The position numbers were made by a program, and so were the translations under genes. Positions 1-6,530 of a DNA stretch of 11,122 nucleotides are shown here, piece after piece. The first letter of the stretch is position 1, and the number at the start of each line of letters is the position of its first letter. Below the pieces are notes generated by a model, which was not told where the DNA came from, did no database searches, and saw nothing but the letters and a program-made list of their open reading frames with translations. The stretch is from an uncultured Flavobacterium sp. (lineage in GTDB: Bacteria; Bacteroidota; Bacteroidia; Flavobacteriales; Flavobacteriaceae). The stretch is from positions 1-11,122 of the forward strand of contig NZ_CAMIHH010000109.1 of the NCBI RefSeq assembly GCF_946220915.1. The letters run 5' to 3'.

Positions 1-82
1 GAATGGCATAAGCAAATACTAACCTTTCAAATTCGGCACCACTCCTATCTTCAAAATGTATTGGTTGCACTGATATTTCCAT
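1..82 (-). CDS. N-terminal fragment of a leftward gene, possibly restriction-endonuclease-like
   Basis: Reading leftward from an ATG at 82, the frame stays open for 27 codons to the window edge, so only the N-terminus is seen. It begins MEISVQPIHFEDRSG and continues AEFERLVFAYAI. From memory, the pattern of an acidic HFED turn followed by FERLVFAY resembles the start of Mrr/PD-(D/E)XK-type nuclease domains found in restriction and conflict proteins. No catalytic residues lie within the window, so this is only a resemblance. A TAnnTTTG box lies 22 bases upstream on the same strand. GC is about 37%, well below the neighbouring prfC. The gene is divergent from prfC and has no evident functional link to it. 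It could instead be any other protein with a similar start. Confidence 0.5.
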   Translation of the reverse strand, partial: MEISVQPIHFEDRSGAEFERLVFAYAI

Positions 83-103
83 CTTATTGCTTTATAACTC
101 CCC

Positions 104-111
104 CAAATATA
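104..111 (-). promoter_or_regulatory. Putative -7 promoter box of the leftward edge gene
   Basis: On the minus strand this reads TATATTTG, an exact match to the Bacteroidota -7 consensus TAnnTTTG. It ends 21 bases before the ATG at 82, giving a leader of roughly 15 bases. No convincing -33 TTTG lies at the usual spacing of about 19 bases, so the call rests on the -7 box alone. Confidence 0.4.
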
Positions 112-128
112 CCCAATTTCCCCAAAAC

Positions 129-159
129 TATGTTTTCCAAAATATAAACCCTATTTTTG
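129..159 (+). promoter_or_regulatory. Putative prfC promoter
   Basis: TATTTTTG at 152-159 matches the Bacteroidota -7 box TAnnTTTG exactly. TATG at 129-132, a 3-of-4 match to the -33 TTTG, precedes it with a 19-base spacer. Transcription would start near 164, about 20 bases before the ATG at 184. The box overlaps a possible TTG start at 157, which argues against initiation there. Confidence 0.45.
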
Positions 160-183
160 CACGGTTTTATTAAAAGCATACCC

Positions 184-1773
184 ATGAACTTTAAAGAGGA
201 AATTGAAAGAAGGCGCACCTTCGGCATCATCTCGCACCCCGATGCGGGTAAGACAACGCTAACTGAAAAGCTGCTGCTTTTCGGGGGCGCGATACAGGAG
301 GCCGGCGCCGTAAAAAGCAACAAGATCAAGAAGGGCGCGACATCCGACTTCATGGAGATCGAGCGCCAGAGGGGAATCTCGGTGGCGACATCGGTGCTTG
401 CTTTCAATTACAAGGATAAAAAGATCAACATCCTCGATACGCCGGGACACAAGGACTTTGCCGAAGATACCTTCCGTACCCTTACTGCGGTTGACAGCGT
501 TATCGTGGTGATCGACGTTGCAAAAGGGGTTGAGGAACAGACCGAAAAACTCGTACAGGTGTGCCGCATGCGCAACATCCCGATGCTGGTGTTCATCAAC
601 AAGCTTGACCGTGAGGGTAAAGATGCTTTTGACCTGATGGACGAGGTGGAGCAAAAGCTCGGCCTTACCGTAACGCCGCTCAGCTTCCCCATCGGGATGG
701 GCTACGACTTCCAGGGCATCTATAATATATGGGAAAAGAACATCAACCTCTTTAGCGGCGATAGCCGTAAGAATATCGAGGAAACCATAGCTTTCAGTGA
801 CGTTAGCAACCCGGAGCTCGACAACATCATCGGCGCCAAGCCTGCCAAACAGCTGCGCGAGGAACTGGAGCTTATTGATGAGGTATATCCCGCTTTTGAC
901 CGCCAGGCCTACCTCAACGGAAAACTGCAGCCGGTATTCTTCGGTTCGGCGCTTAACAACTTCGGGGTGCGCGAATTGCTGGATTGCTTTATCCAGATTG
1001 CGCCATCGCCAAGGCCAAAGGACAGCGATACCCGCGAAGTAAAGCCTGACGAAAATAAATTTGCCGGCTTTGTATTCAAGATCCACGCGAATATGGACCC
1101 CAAGCACCGCGACCGGATCGCGTTCGTTAAGATCGTGTCGGGCATGTTCGAGCGCAATAAGCCGTACCTGCACGTGCGCCATAATAAAAACCTCAAGTTC
1201 TCGAGTCCAAACGCATTCTTTGCTGAAAAGAAGGAGATCGTAGACATATCCTACCCCGGCGATATTGTAGGCCTGCATGATACGGGCAACTTCAAGATAG
1301 GCGATACGCTGACGGAGGGCGAAAACATGAGCTTTAAGGGTATCCCAAGTTTCTCGCCGGAGCATTTCCGCTACATCAACAATGCCGACCCAATGAAGGC
1401 CAAGCAGCTCGAAAAAGGCATCGACCAGCTGATGGATGAAGGCGTGGCGCAGCTATTTACCCTCGAAATGAACAACCGTAAAGTTATAGGCACCGTGGGT
1501 GCCCTTCAGTACGAGGTGATCCAGTACCGCCTTGAGCATGAATATGGAGCGAAATGTTCCTATGAAAATTTCCCTGCCTATAAGGCTTGCTGGATAAAAC
1601 CCGATGATCCTAAAAATGAAGAGTTTGCCGAATTCAAGCGCATCAAGCAAAAGTTTTTGGCCAAAGATAAATTCGGGCAGCTGGTATTTTTGGCCGACTC
1701 GGATTTCTCGATACAAATGACACAATCCAAATACCCGAGCGTAAAGCTGTTTTTTACATCGGAATTTGACTAA
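184..1773 (+). CDS. prfC: Peptide chain release factor 3 (RF3, GTPase)
   Basis: RF3 is a cytoplasmic translational GTPase that removes RF1 or RF2 from the ribosome after peptide release. From the ATG at 184 the protein has 529 residues, the same length as E. coli RF3. All G motifs are visible: the P-loop SHPDAGKTT (residues 17-25), the switch I region QRGIS (62-66), DTPGHKD (85-91), NKLD (139-142) and GSA (254-256). The next part (about 295-400) fits the EF-Tu-like domain 2, and the C-terminal third, with EGVAQLF-type and VGALQYEV sequences, is typical of RF3 domain III. The frame is open back to a TTG at 157, but that codon lies inside the likely -7 box and family members start at MxFxEEI. 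A hairpin terminator follows, so the gene is probably monocistronic. No oddities were seen. EF-G and LepA are excluded by length and by the HPDAGKTT context. Confidence 0.97.
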   Translation: MNFKEEIERRRTFGIISHPDAGKTTLTEKLLLFGGAIQEAGAVKSNKIKKGATSDFMEIERQRGISVATSVLAFNYKDKKINILDTPGHKDFAEDTFRTLTAVDSVIVVIDVAKGVEEQTEKLVQVCRMRNIPMLVFINKLDREGKDAFDLMDEVEQKLGLTVTPLSFPIGMGYDFQGIYNIWEKNINLFSGDSRKNIEETIAFSDVSNPELDNIIGAKPAKQLREELELIDEVYPAFDRQAYLNGKLQPVFFGSALNNFGVRELLDCFIQIAPSPRPKDSDTREVKPDENKFAGFVFKIHANMDPKHRDRIAFVKIVSGMFERNKPYLHVRHNKNLKFSSPNAFFAEKKEIVDISYPGDIVGLHDTGNFKIGDTLTEGENMSFKGIPSFSPEHFRYINNADPMKAKQLEKGIDQLMDEGVAQLFTLEMNNRKVIGTVGALQYEVIQYRLEHEYGAKCSYENFPAYKACWIKPDDPKNEEFAEFKRIKQKFLAKDKFGQLVFLADSDFSIQMTQSKYPSVKLFFTSEFD

Positions 1774-1782
1774 CACTATAAT

Positions 1783-1811
1783 AAGCCGTCTGAAAAGATG
1801 GCTTTCTTATT
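1783..1811 (+). terminator. Intrinsic-type terminator of prfC
   Basis: AAGCCGTCT (1783-1791) pairs with AGATGGCTT (1796-1804) to give a 9-bp stem, including one G-U pair, closed by a GAAA tetraloop. It is followed by the T-rich run TCTTATT. It begins 10 bases after the prfC stop codon. Confidence 0.65.
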
Positions 1812-1871
1812 GGAAACTTACACCAGCACCTCTCCATTGAAGAAGGTCGTGGGGTTCAGGTGCAAACAACA

Positions 1872-1905
1872 AAAATCCCAAAGATGCCTGATTCTTTGGG
1901 ATTTT
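1872..1905. terminator. Bidirectional hairpin terminator between prfC and the 27-codon ORF
   Basis: AAAATCCCAAAGA (1872-1884) is a perfect inverted repeat of TCTTTGGGATTTT (1893-1905), giving a 13-bp stem with an 8-base loop. Both flanks supply U-tracts: ATTTTGTTTT on the plus strand and TTTTTGTTGTTTG on the minus strand. prfC already has its own hairpin at 1783-1811, so this second one fits best as the end of a leftward transcript that carries the ORF at 1922-2005. It would also back up prfC termination. Confidence 0.7.
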
Positions 1906-1921
1906 GTTTTAAGGGATTGCG

Positions 1922-2005
1922 CTAATAAAAAGAGTCGTCCGTTTCATGTCCGGGGCCGGCCAGGAGCAGGCTAAGGGCGGCAAGGAAAGTAAAGATATTC
2001 TTCAT
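1922..2005 (-). CDS. Possible 27-residue secreted or membrane peptide
   Basis: On the minus strand an ATG at 2005 opens a 27-codon frame that ends in TAG at 1922-1924. The product starts MKNIFTFLAALSLLLAGPG and ends HETDDSFY. A basic start, a hydrophobic core of about 13 residues and a short acidic tail look like a signal peptide or a single membrane segment. There is no cysteine, so it is not a lipoprotein. A strong hairpin with a U-tract (1905-1872) lies 17 bases beyond the stop, in the position expected for its own terminator. Upstream on the minus strand, TATATTTA (2052-2045) matches seven of eight positions of the -7 consensus. I do not recognise the protein. An ORF this short can arise by chance, and the plus strand is also open here, so confidence is moderate at best. 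Confidence 0.42.
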   Translation of the reverse strand: MKNIFTFLAALSLLLAGPGHETDDSFY

Positions 2006-2094
2006 GGCGGATGGTATTATAGAGCGGATGTTGTTTTAGTACCCTAAATATAGGCAATTAAATTGACATACATCCTCATTTTGAAAATATATCC

Positions 2095-2124
2095 TTGTTT
2101 AATGTTTGTGAATTGTTACTTTTG
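2095..2124 (+). promoter_or_regulatory. Putative promoter of the folding-factor operon
   Basis: TACTTTTG at 2117-2124 is an exact TAnnTTTG match. TTG at 2095-2097 sits 19 bases upstream, the usual -33 spacing in Bacteroidota. Transcription would start near 2129-2131, leaving a leader of about 72 bases that opens with the hairpin at 2128-2163. Confidence 0.6.
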
Positions 2125-2127
2125 TTG

Positions 2128-2163
2128 GTCGCAAAAAGTCTGTATACTTTTTGGGTATGCGAC
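2128..2163 (+). promoter_or_regulatory. Two-part stem-loop at the 5' end of the operon leader
   Basis: The outer arms GTCGC (2128-2132) and GCGAC (2159-2163) enclose an inner stem, AAAAAGT (2133-2139) with ACTTTTT (2146-2152), and a 6-base loop. Six unpaired bases (2153-2158) form a bulge on the 3' side. It coincides with the predicted transcript start, so it could be a 5' stabilising hairpin or, as DNA, an operator. Confidence 0.5.
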
Positions 2164-2202
2164 GCGTTTACTAACGGTATTATATTATAAATTGCAGTTA
2201 TA

Positions 2203-4200
2203 ATGAAATTAAAACATGTTCTTGCGGGCCTGTTGCTTACAGCTGTGGCTGTTACAGGATGCAAATCTTCAAAAGGAACTCCGGCTAACAAAAAAGAAGT
2301 CCTTTTCACGATCAATGACAAACCTTATTACACGGACGAATTCATAAGGGTTTACAATAAAAACCTCGACCTTGTAAAAGACGATTCCCAAAAAGACCTT
2401 GACAATTACCTCGACCTGTTCATAGGTTACAAGCTAAAAGTAAATAAGGCCAATAAGCTGGGCCTGCAGGAAGGTAAAAAATACCAGGGAGAACTGAAAA
2501 GCTACCGCACCCAGCTTTCCAAAAATTACCTTACCGACAGCAAAGTGACCAAGACCCTTATTGATGAGGCTTTCCAGCGTTCGCGAAAAGAAGTAAATGC
2601 ATCGCACATTTTGTTCCTTGTCGATGAAAATGCACTGCCTGCCGATACACTCAAGACGTACAACAAAGCAATGGACGTGCGCAAAAAGATCATGGCAGGC
2701 GAAGATTTCGGAAAGCTTGCCGTACAATATTCCGAAGATCCTTCTGCGAAGGAAAACAATGGCAGCCTGGGCTATTTTAGTGTGTTCAGGATGGTTTACC
2801 CATTTGAGTCGGGCGCATTCAACACCCCGAAAGGGCAGGTATCGCAGCCGGTAAGGACCCGCTTTGGCTACCACCTTATCAAGGTTAACGATGTAAGGGA
2901 AAACAGGGGCGACATCACCGTGTCGCACATTATGATCATGAAGCCGAAAAAAGAAAGTGCTGAAGAAGCTGCCAAGGCAAAATCGACTATTAGCGATATT
3001 TACCAAAAGCTGCAGCAGGGAGAGGATTTTGCTGCATTGGCAAAACAGTTTTCGCAGGATAAGTCGACAGCGGCCGGTGGAGGAAAGCTAAACAGGTTCA
3101 GTTCGGGCGAACTGAGTTCTACAGTTTTTGAAGACCATGCATTCGCGTTGCAAAAGCCGGGCGAAATGTCGCAGCCTTTTGAAACGGCGTTTGGCTGGCA
3201 TATTGTAAAGCTTGAGGAAAAGCATCCGCCAAAAACCCTTGAAGAAGTGCAGCCCGATTTTGAGAACAGGATAAGGAGGGACGACCGCTCAAGGCTGATC
3301 GCTGAATCGCTGAATAAAAAGCTTAAGAAGAAATACACGGTTAAAAAAGACAATGCCGGTTATGATTTTGCCGTGAAGGCAATCAGTGACAGTATTTATA
3401 CAGGCGGTTGGAAGCTTCCTGACAACATTGAGGATTACAAGGCCAAAACGGTACTGGTTATCAATAACGACAGGAAAGTGGATGCCAAAACGTTTCTGGA
3501 ATATGTTGTCAGCCAGCAGAGGGAATCGACAGAGATCAAGCCTGTTTCGAGGTTTGCAGGAGTGGTTTTTGATAAGTTTACCGAAGACCAGCTGAACCAA
3601 TATTATAACGACAATCTTGAAAAGGAATTCCCGGAATTTGCCGTAGTGATGGAAGAGTACCGCGATGGCCTGCTGCTTTTTGACCTCATGGAAAAAGAAA
3701 TTTGGGAAAAGGCCAAGAACGACACGATAGGGCTTCAAAAATATTATGATGCCAATAAGGCGAATTACCAGTGGAAAGACAGGGTTGAGGCCGACGTTTA
3801 TTCGTCAACGGATGAAAAAATGGTAAAGCAGGCAAAAGACCTGCTGGCCCAGGGCAAGGATGCTGCTTTTATAAAAGAGAAGCTTAATGTTGACAAGAAA
3901 GTGAATATCATTGAAAAATCCGGGACTTTTGAACAGGGCAGCGATGCACTGCCAAAACAGGCCGCTTGGAAAACAGGCATCTCGGATGTTATTCATGAAG
4001 GTAATTATTATTATGTCGTAAAGATCAATAAAACGCTTCCGGCAGGGCCAAAAACCCTGGATGAGGCGAAAGGCCGCGTGATAAACGACTACCAGCAGCA
4101 TCTTGAGGCAAACTGGGTTACTGAGCTTAAAAAGGAATTTACTATCAAGGTAAACCAGGATACTTTTGAAAAAGTAAAAAAACAGGTAAACCAGAAATGA
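2203..4200 (+). CDS. Two-domain parvulin peptidyl-prolyl isomerase lipoprotein (SurA/PpiD-like)
   Basis: This 665-residue protein is predicted to isomerise prolyl bonds and chaperone envelope proteins in the periplasm. It opens with a lipoprotein signal: a basic start, a hydrophobic core, and lipobox VTGC with the lipidated cysteine at residue 20. The following KSSKG is not an acidic or LES-type export motif, so a periplasm-facing anchor is likely. Residues about 30-130 form a SurA-like N-terminal chaperone region. The first parvulin domain covers about 132-229, with SHIL (His135), NGSLGYF (186-192) and FGYH (His224). The second covers about 239-338, with SHIM (His242) and FGWH (His333). Both keep the conserved histidines. 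The C-terminal region (390-665) ends in a parvulin-like tail with NYYYVVKI (601-608) but no signature histidines. It is first in an operon; its TGA overlaps the next ATG (ATGA, 4197-4200), which implies translational coupling. There is no Shine-Dalgarno, as is usual in this phylum. Confidence 0.93.
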   Translation: MKLKHVLAGLLLTAVAVTGCKSSKGTPANKKEVLFTINDKPYYTDEFIRVYNKNLDLVKDDSQKDLDNYLDLFIGYKLKVNKANKLGLQEGKKYQGELKSYRTQLSKNYLTDSKVTKTLIDEAFQRSRKEVNASHILFLVDENALPADTLKTYNKAMDVRKKIMAGEDFGKLAVQYSEDPSAKENNGSLGYFSVFRMVYPFESGAFNTPKGQVSQPVRTRFGYHLIKVNDVRENRGDITVSHIMIMKPKKESAEEAAKAKSTISDIYQKLQQGEDFAALAKQFSQDKSTAAGGGKLNRFSSGELSSTVFEDHAFALQKPGEMSQPFETAFGWHIVKLEEKHPPKTLEEVQPDFENRIRRDDRSRLIAESLNKKLKKKYTVKKDNAGYDFAVKAISDSIYTGGWKLPDNIEDYKAKTVLVINNDRKVDAKTFLEYVVSQQRESTEIKPVSRFAGVVFDKFTEDQLNQYYNDNLEKEFPEFAVVMEEYRDGLLLFDLMEKEIWEKAKNDTIGLQKYYDANKANYQWKDRVEADVYSSTDEKMVKQAKDLLAQGKDAAFIKEKLNVDKKVNIIEKSGTFEQGSDALPKQAAWKTGISDVIHEGNYYYVVKINKTLPAGPKTLDEAKGRVINDYQQHLEANWVTELKKEFTIKVNQDTFEKVKKQVNQK

Positions 4201-5048
4201 TAAAAAAAGGCCTGCTGTCACTTTTTGCCCTGGCTGCTTTTTCCTGCAATGGCGGCGGCGGGGAGCAAAAGCCCCAGGCCGTGGCACGCGTAAATGATGC
4301 CTACCTGTACAAGGACGACCTGAAAGGCATCGTACCTCCGGGAACTTCGAAAGAAGACAGCATTGCTATCGTTAAAAGCTACATTGACAGGTGGGCCTCA
4401 CAAAAGTTGCTGTATAACGGTGCGAAGGTTAATCTCAGCAAGGAAAAACAGGCAGAGTACGATGAGCTCATCCGCCAATATAAAGTGGATTTGTATACGA
4501 AGGCCTATATAGAAGAGCTGGTAAAAAGCAATGTAGATACGATTATAAGCAATGATGAGGTTATAAAATATTATAATGCCCATAAGGAAAATTTCAGGAC
4601 TACGGGAACTCTCGTAAGGCTCAGGTACATACGCATGGATAAAGAGCACCCCAAGTTTGCAGTAGTAAGAACTAAATTTGGCAGCGGCAATAAAAAAGAC
4701 CTGAAGGCGTTAAATGACATGGCAATACAGTTTAAAAGCTATGCCTTTAACGATACGACATGGGTAGACCTGAACCAGGTATACAGCAGGCTGCCATTCA
4801 TTACGCCCGATAACAGGAATAAGTACATCAGTAGCGGAATAAGCTACCAATATCCCGACTCGACAGATGTATACCTTGTAAAAGTGGCGCGGGTCATTGA
4901 CAGGAACCAGGTGGCGCCTTTTGAATATATAAAGCCTACGCTGGAACAATTGATAATAAATAACAGGAAACTGGAGTTAATAAAAAAGTTCGAAAAAGAG
5001 ATAACGGATGATGCGATTAAAGACAAGAAGTATGAAGTTTATAAATAA
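4197..5048 (+). CDS. SurA/parvulin-related lipoprotein without an intact isomerase domain
   Basis: This 283-residue lipoprotein has lipobox AFSC (residues 14-17) followed by a short glycine-rich linker. Residues about 28-135 match the SurA-type N-terminal pattern: VARVNDAYLYKDDL, then helices rich in charged residues, including IISNDEVIKYYNAH, a motif that usually stands just before a parvulin domain. The next part (about 138-235) occupies the parvulin position but reads LVRLRYIRM where family members have ASHIL, and DVYLVKV where they have FGYHLIKV. Both signature histidines are therefore absent and the domain is also shorter. I infer a non-catalytic chaperone or a partner of the flanking genes. 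Automated annotation would probably call it peptidyl-prolyl isomerase. It overlaps the upstream gene by 4 bases and the downstream gene by 17, so it is the middle gene of a coupled operon. Confidence 0.85.
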   Translation: MIKKGLLSLFALAAFSCNGGGGEQKPQAVARVNDAYLYKDDLKGIVPPGTSKEDSIAIVKSYIDRWASQKLLYNGAKVNLSKEKQAEYDELIRQYKVDLYTKAYIEELVKSNVDTIISNDEVIKYYNAHKENFRTTGTLVRLRYIRMDKEHPKFAVVRTKFGSGNKKDLKALNDMAIQFKSYAFNDTTWVDLNQVYSRLPFITPDNRNKYISSGISYQYPDSTDVYLVKVARVIDRNQVAPFEYIKPTLEQLIINNRKLELIKKFEKEITDDAIKDKKYEVYK

Positions 5049-6435
5049 GCTTGCCCTGATGGCAGTGGCGCTATTTTCGGTAATGGTGGCCAATGCGCAG
5101 GAAATAATACCGGAACAGCCTAAAGATACCGTCAAGCCCACAGTTCCACAGGGCAGGAGCAAGGTAGACGGGGTAGTGGCCGTGGTAGGGGATTTTGTGG
5201 TGCTGGAATCGGATATAGACCTGATGTACCGCGAGATGCAGGCGCAGAATATGCCTGTAAAAGAGATACCGCGCGGGGAACTGCTGGGGAAGCTGATGGA
5301 AGATAAGCTTTATGCGCACCATGCGATACAGGACAGTATTATCATAACGGATGCCGAAGTGAATGAAACCATGAACAGGCAGATCGATTTTTTTGTGGAG
5401 CAGATAGGGTCTGAGGACAAAATGGTAAAATACTTTAAGAAGAAAAATCTTGAAACATTTAAAACCGAGCTTTTTGAGCTGATAAAGAACCAGAAGCTGA
5501 CCGAGCAGATGCAGAAGAAGATCATGGACGATGTGGAGATCACGCCAGAAGAAGTAAGGCAATACTTTGCCCAGTTCAAAAAAGAAGACCTTCCGGTTTT
5601 TGGTGCAGAGATGGAGGTAGCACAGATTGTTGTAAAGCCCGAAGTGTTGCAGGCCGAAAAGCAGGTGGTTATTGACAGGCTCCGGCAGATCAAGAAAGAT
5701 GTAATGGACGGCTCCAGCTTTTACAGCAAGGCAGTGCTATACTCGGAAGACCCCGGGTCGCGGTCCAGCGGGGGATTTATAAAAATGAACCGCAAATCGC
5801 CACTGGTCAAGGAATTTAAGGATGCAGCCTTTAGCACAGATGAAGGGCAGATATCGGAACCCTTTGAAACCGAGTACGGCTTCCATATCATTTATGTGGA
5901 AAAAATACGCGGACAGGACCTCGATGTAAGGCATATATTGATCTCCCCAAAAGTTTCAAATGAAGCATTGCAAAAAGCAAAGGAAAAGATAACAAGGATA
6001 CGCGAACGTATTGTGAGCAAGGAAATATCGTTTGCCGATGCGGCGCGGTCAGAGTCGGATGACAAGGAAACACGCAATAGCGGCGGGCTTTTGATGAATC
6101 CAAGAACGCTTGAAACTCGCTTTGAGCTAACCAAGCCGCCGCCGGAAATTTACCGCGATGTGGAAAGCCTTAAAGATGGCGATGTATCTCCGGCAGTGCT
6201 TGTAGACGGGCAGCGGGGCGAAAAGACATATAAGCTGTATAGCGTTGCTAACCGTTATGACCAGCACACAGCCGACTATGCAAAAGACTATACCCGCATC
6301 AAGGATCTTGCGCTCAGGGAAAAACAAAAGAAAGCAATTGCAAAATGGAGCGAGCAGAAAATTAAAGATACTTACATTAAGATAAGCCCGGAATACCAAA
6401 GTTTCCCTTTTGTAAATAACTGGGTAAAAAAATAA
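5032..6435 (+). CDS. surA: SurA-like periplasmic chaperone / peptidyl-prolyl isomerase
   Basis: The product (467 residues from the ATG at 5032) is predicted to escort outer-membrane proteins through the periplasm. MKFINKLALMAVALFSVMVA followed by NA|QE is a clean type I signal peptide cleaved after residue 22. Two upstream in-frame ATGs (5008, 5011) would add basic residues and spoil it, so 5032 is preferred. The order is N-terminal chaperone domain (about 42-185, with VDGVVAVVGDFVVLESDID), first parvulin domain (about 193-292), second parvulin domain (about 296-405) and a C-terminal helix. Domain 1 has VAQIVV, with glutamine 198 in place of the first histidine, but keeps YGFH (His285). Domain 2 has VRHILI (His301), but KTYKLYSV replaces the second histidine motif. 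Each half thus lacks part of the usual pair. It overlaps the preceding gene by 17 bases and closes the operon, with a hairpin following at 6487-6511. Confidence 0.92.
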   Translation: MKFINKLALMAVALFSVMVANAQEIIPEQPKDTVKPTVPQGRSKVDGVVAVVGDFVVLESDIDLMYREMQAQNMPVKEIPRGELLGKLMEDKLYAHHAIQDSIIITDAEVNETMNRQIDFFVEQIGSEDKMVKYFKKKNLETFKTELFELIKNQKLTEQMQKKIMDDVEITPEEVRQYFAQFKKEDLPVFGAEMEVAQIVVKPEVLQAEKQVVIDRLRQIKKDVMDGSSFYSKAVLYSEDPGSRSSGGFIKMNRKSPLVKEFKDAAFSTDEGQISEPFETEYGFHIIYVEKIRGQDLDVRHILISPKVSNEALQKAKEKITRIRERIVSKEISFADAARSESDDKETRNSGGLLMNPRTLETRFELTKPPPEIYRDVESLKDGDVSPAVLVDGQRGEKTYKLYSVANRYDQHTADYAKDYTRIKDLALREKQKKAIAKWSEQKIKDTYIKISPEYQSFPFVNNWVKK

Positions 6436-6478
6436 GCGGTATATCGTATAAATTTAGGTAAACTCCCAAAATATTTAT

Positions 6479-6486
6479 TAAGTTTG
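6479..6486 (+). promoter_or_regulatory. Putative -7 promoter box ahead of the MoxR gene
   Basis: TAAGTTTG matches TAnnTTTG exactly and lies 44 bases before the ATG at 6531. No clear TTTG is present at the -33 position; the nearest is TTTA at 6453-6456. The MoxR gene may have this promoter of its own, receive read-through from the upstream operon, or both. Confidence 0.35.
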
Positions 6487-6511
6487 AAAGCTAAGGAAAC
6501 CCCTTAGCTTT
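6487..6511 (+). terminator. Hairpin between surA and the MoxR gene (terminator or leader stem)
   Basis: AAAGCTAAGG (6487-6496) pairs perfectly with CCTTAGCTTT (6502-6511) around a 5-base loop. The following AATTTATCC is a poor U-tract, so termination may be partial. The stem starts directly after the TAAGTTTG box, so it could instead be a leader stem of the MoxR transcript. Confidence 0.5.
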
Positions 6512-6530
6512 AATTTATCCAATAAACACT

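Noticed and set aside
157..183. TTG at 157 as the prfC start
   Set aside because: It overlaps the likely -7 box and adds nine residues not typical of RF3; the ATG at 184 gives exactly 529 residues.
84..407. 107-codon minus-strand frame over the prfC start
   Set aside because: It covers the intergenic region and prfC 5' end antisense, has no recognisable motif, and would overlap both promoters.
259..1365. 368-codon open frame on the minus strand inside prfC
   Set aside because: It is wholly antisense to a well-identified RF3 gene, and its product (rich in His, Leu and Val with no motif) looks like a complement-frame shadow of biased codon use.
1812..1871. Possible structure or eroded GC-rich repeat between the two terminators (GCACC ... 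GGTGC)
   Set aside because: Only five base pairs match over a long loop, and the similarity to the element at 10812-10850 is too loose to claim.
1946..2047. 33-codon plus-strand ORF overlapping the leftward 27-codon ORF
   Set aside because: Its product, starting MSGAGQEQAKGGK, has no recognisable features, and no terminator or promoter fits it; the opposite strand has both a signal-like sequence and a terminator.
2076..2321. 81-codon minus-strand frame across the operon promoter
   Set aside because: It is antisense to the lipoprotein signal sequence and runs through the promoter and leader hairpin; no motif or terminator supports it.
5008..5031. Upstream ATGs at 5008 and 5011 for the SurA-like gene
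   Set aside because: They add MMRLKTRS or a similar basic stretch before a complete signal peptide; the ATG at 5032 gives a standard secreted precursor.
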